Assembly (NCBI GenBank): GCA_905221605.1
Contig: CAJNDS010002779.1
Span: forward strand, 525,677-550,676
Direction of reading: 5' to 3'
Source of the DNA: Symbiodinium natans
Lineage: Eukaryota > Sar > Dinophyceae > Suessiales > Symbiodiniaceae
Length of the DNA stretch: 25,000 bases
How positions within the stretch are numbered: position 1 is the first letter of the stretch; each line of letters begins with the position of its first letter. Shown piece after piece: positions 24,371 through 25,000 of the stretch. Below the pieces are notes generated by a model. The model saw only the letters and a program-made list of their open reading frames with translations. It searched no databases and was not told the origin of the DNA. The translations under genes were made by a program, and so were the position numbers.

Positions 24371-25000
24371 CATGCGGGGGGTTCGTCTACAGCATTGAAA
24401 CCCTAAACCCCAAACCCGAAACCCTGAACCCTAAACCCTAAACCCCAAACCCTGAACCCTTAACCCTAAACCCTAAACCCCAAACCCTAAACCTCCAGCT
24501 CTGCTGGGGTCAACGGTGCATGCCCTTATATGGGCTGGCTTGCTAGGAGAAAGGGAGTCATTGCAGAAAAAAGAACCCACCAAACTTTCAACCTTTAGGC
24601 CCCTCATTCAACCCATGAACCCGGGGATCCCTCGCCGCCCCAACCCCAATACCCCAGATTCCCTCCCCGGCACTCAACCTTATGGGGGGGGAGTAAAAAA
24701 ACTCGGGGTACCTTATTGGGGTCCTTAGTATAAGGGAACCCTACTTTTTGGGGACTCTATTCGGGGGTCCCTTCTTGTCGCAAACCCCCATATGTAAGCC
24801 CCCCCGCGCCCAACCCTCAACTCTAGTACCGCAATCCCCGAAGACCCTACTACCCGAAACCCTCGACCTTACAGAAAGGACCCCGAAAAACCCTACATGC
24901 CCAACACAAAAACACCCTGGAACCCTATAGCGCACTCCATCCTAAACCCTAAACCCTAAACCCTAGACCCCAAACCCTAAACCCTAAACCCTAAACCCTA
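24371..25000. other. Downstream spacer
   Basis: CCCTAAA/CCCCAAA arrays at 24397-24492, unique DNA, a GGTCCCTT-family repeat (24704-24795), and CCCTAAA repeats from 24941 to the window end. No gene recognised. Confidence 0.65.
24704..24795. repeat. Dispersed repeat, GGTACC...GGTCCCTT family, copy 2
   Basis: CGGGGTACCTTATTGGGGT, CCTACTTTTTGGGG, GGGGGTCCCTTCTTGTCG and AAACCCCCATATG parallel copy 1. GGTCCCTTCTTGT is also shared with the element at 22948. Confidence 0.75.

Noticed and set aside
24941-25000. Terminal CCCTAAA repeats as a true chromosome end
   Set aside because: Equal arrays occur throughout the window in both orientations, so the one at the end is most likely another interstitial block or an assembly break point.
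1-25000. CRISPR array, bacterial operon, tRNA or rRNA gene
   Set aside because: The repeats are short telomere-type units without spacers, there is no bacterial gene layout, and I saw no tRNA cloverleaf or rRNA stretch.

Overview
This window looks like nuclear DNA of a dinoflagellate (Symbiodiniaceae-like is my best guess, not proven). Three things point there: plant-type telomere repeats (TTTAGGG/CCCTAAA), introns that mostly start with GC and end with AG|G, and genes cut into very small exons by long introns. Nearly all long open frames here are accidental. The real coding signal is a series of 20-100 nt exons that only make sense when joined. I found them by reading family motifs and checking that splice phases agree. 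They total about 1.8 kb, roughly 7% of the window.

Region 1 (about 116-6284, + strand) is the 3' part of a gene for an NhaD-type Na+/H+ antiporter (ion transporter superfamily; plant relative NHD1). Nine exons join in one open frame of 207 codons ending at TGA 6282-6284. They carry the family's signatures (LPPYLGM, the SSAVVDNVPLV block, the GGTGGS block, PAGVTLMG). The 5' part lies before the window.

Region 2 (6285-9538) is about 3.25 kb with no gene I can name: telomere-like blocks, a 26-G run, a repeat of the GGTCCCTT family, and coding-like stretches of unknown meaning. It should contain the intergenic spacer and probably the 5' exons of the next gene.

Region 3 (about 9539-24370, + strand) is a WD40 beta-propeller gene in at least 24 exons, most similar from memory to the ciliary WDR49/WDR64/CFAP337-like WD40 proteins. 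Exon phases agree across almost the whole chain. One piece is probably missing between 21160 and 21815, and the 5' end is not found. The proposed stop is TGA 24368-24370.

Region 4 (24371-25000) is spacer with a second clear GGTCCCTT-family copy and terminal CCCTAAA repeats.

The most striking features are the introns. Almost every one is built around telomere-like arrays, in both orientations, many drifted and locally re-amplified into variants (CCCTCAA, CCCCAAA, CCCGAAA). In the ten introns whose first and last arrays differ in orientation, TTTAGGG comes first and CCCTAAA last every time, so the transcripts could fold to bring splice sites together. Inverted-repeat (MITE-like) elements also sit in the introns, two of them with telomere-like repeats inside.
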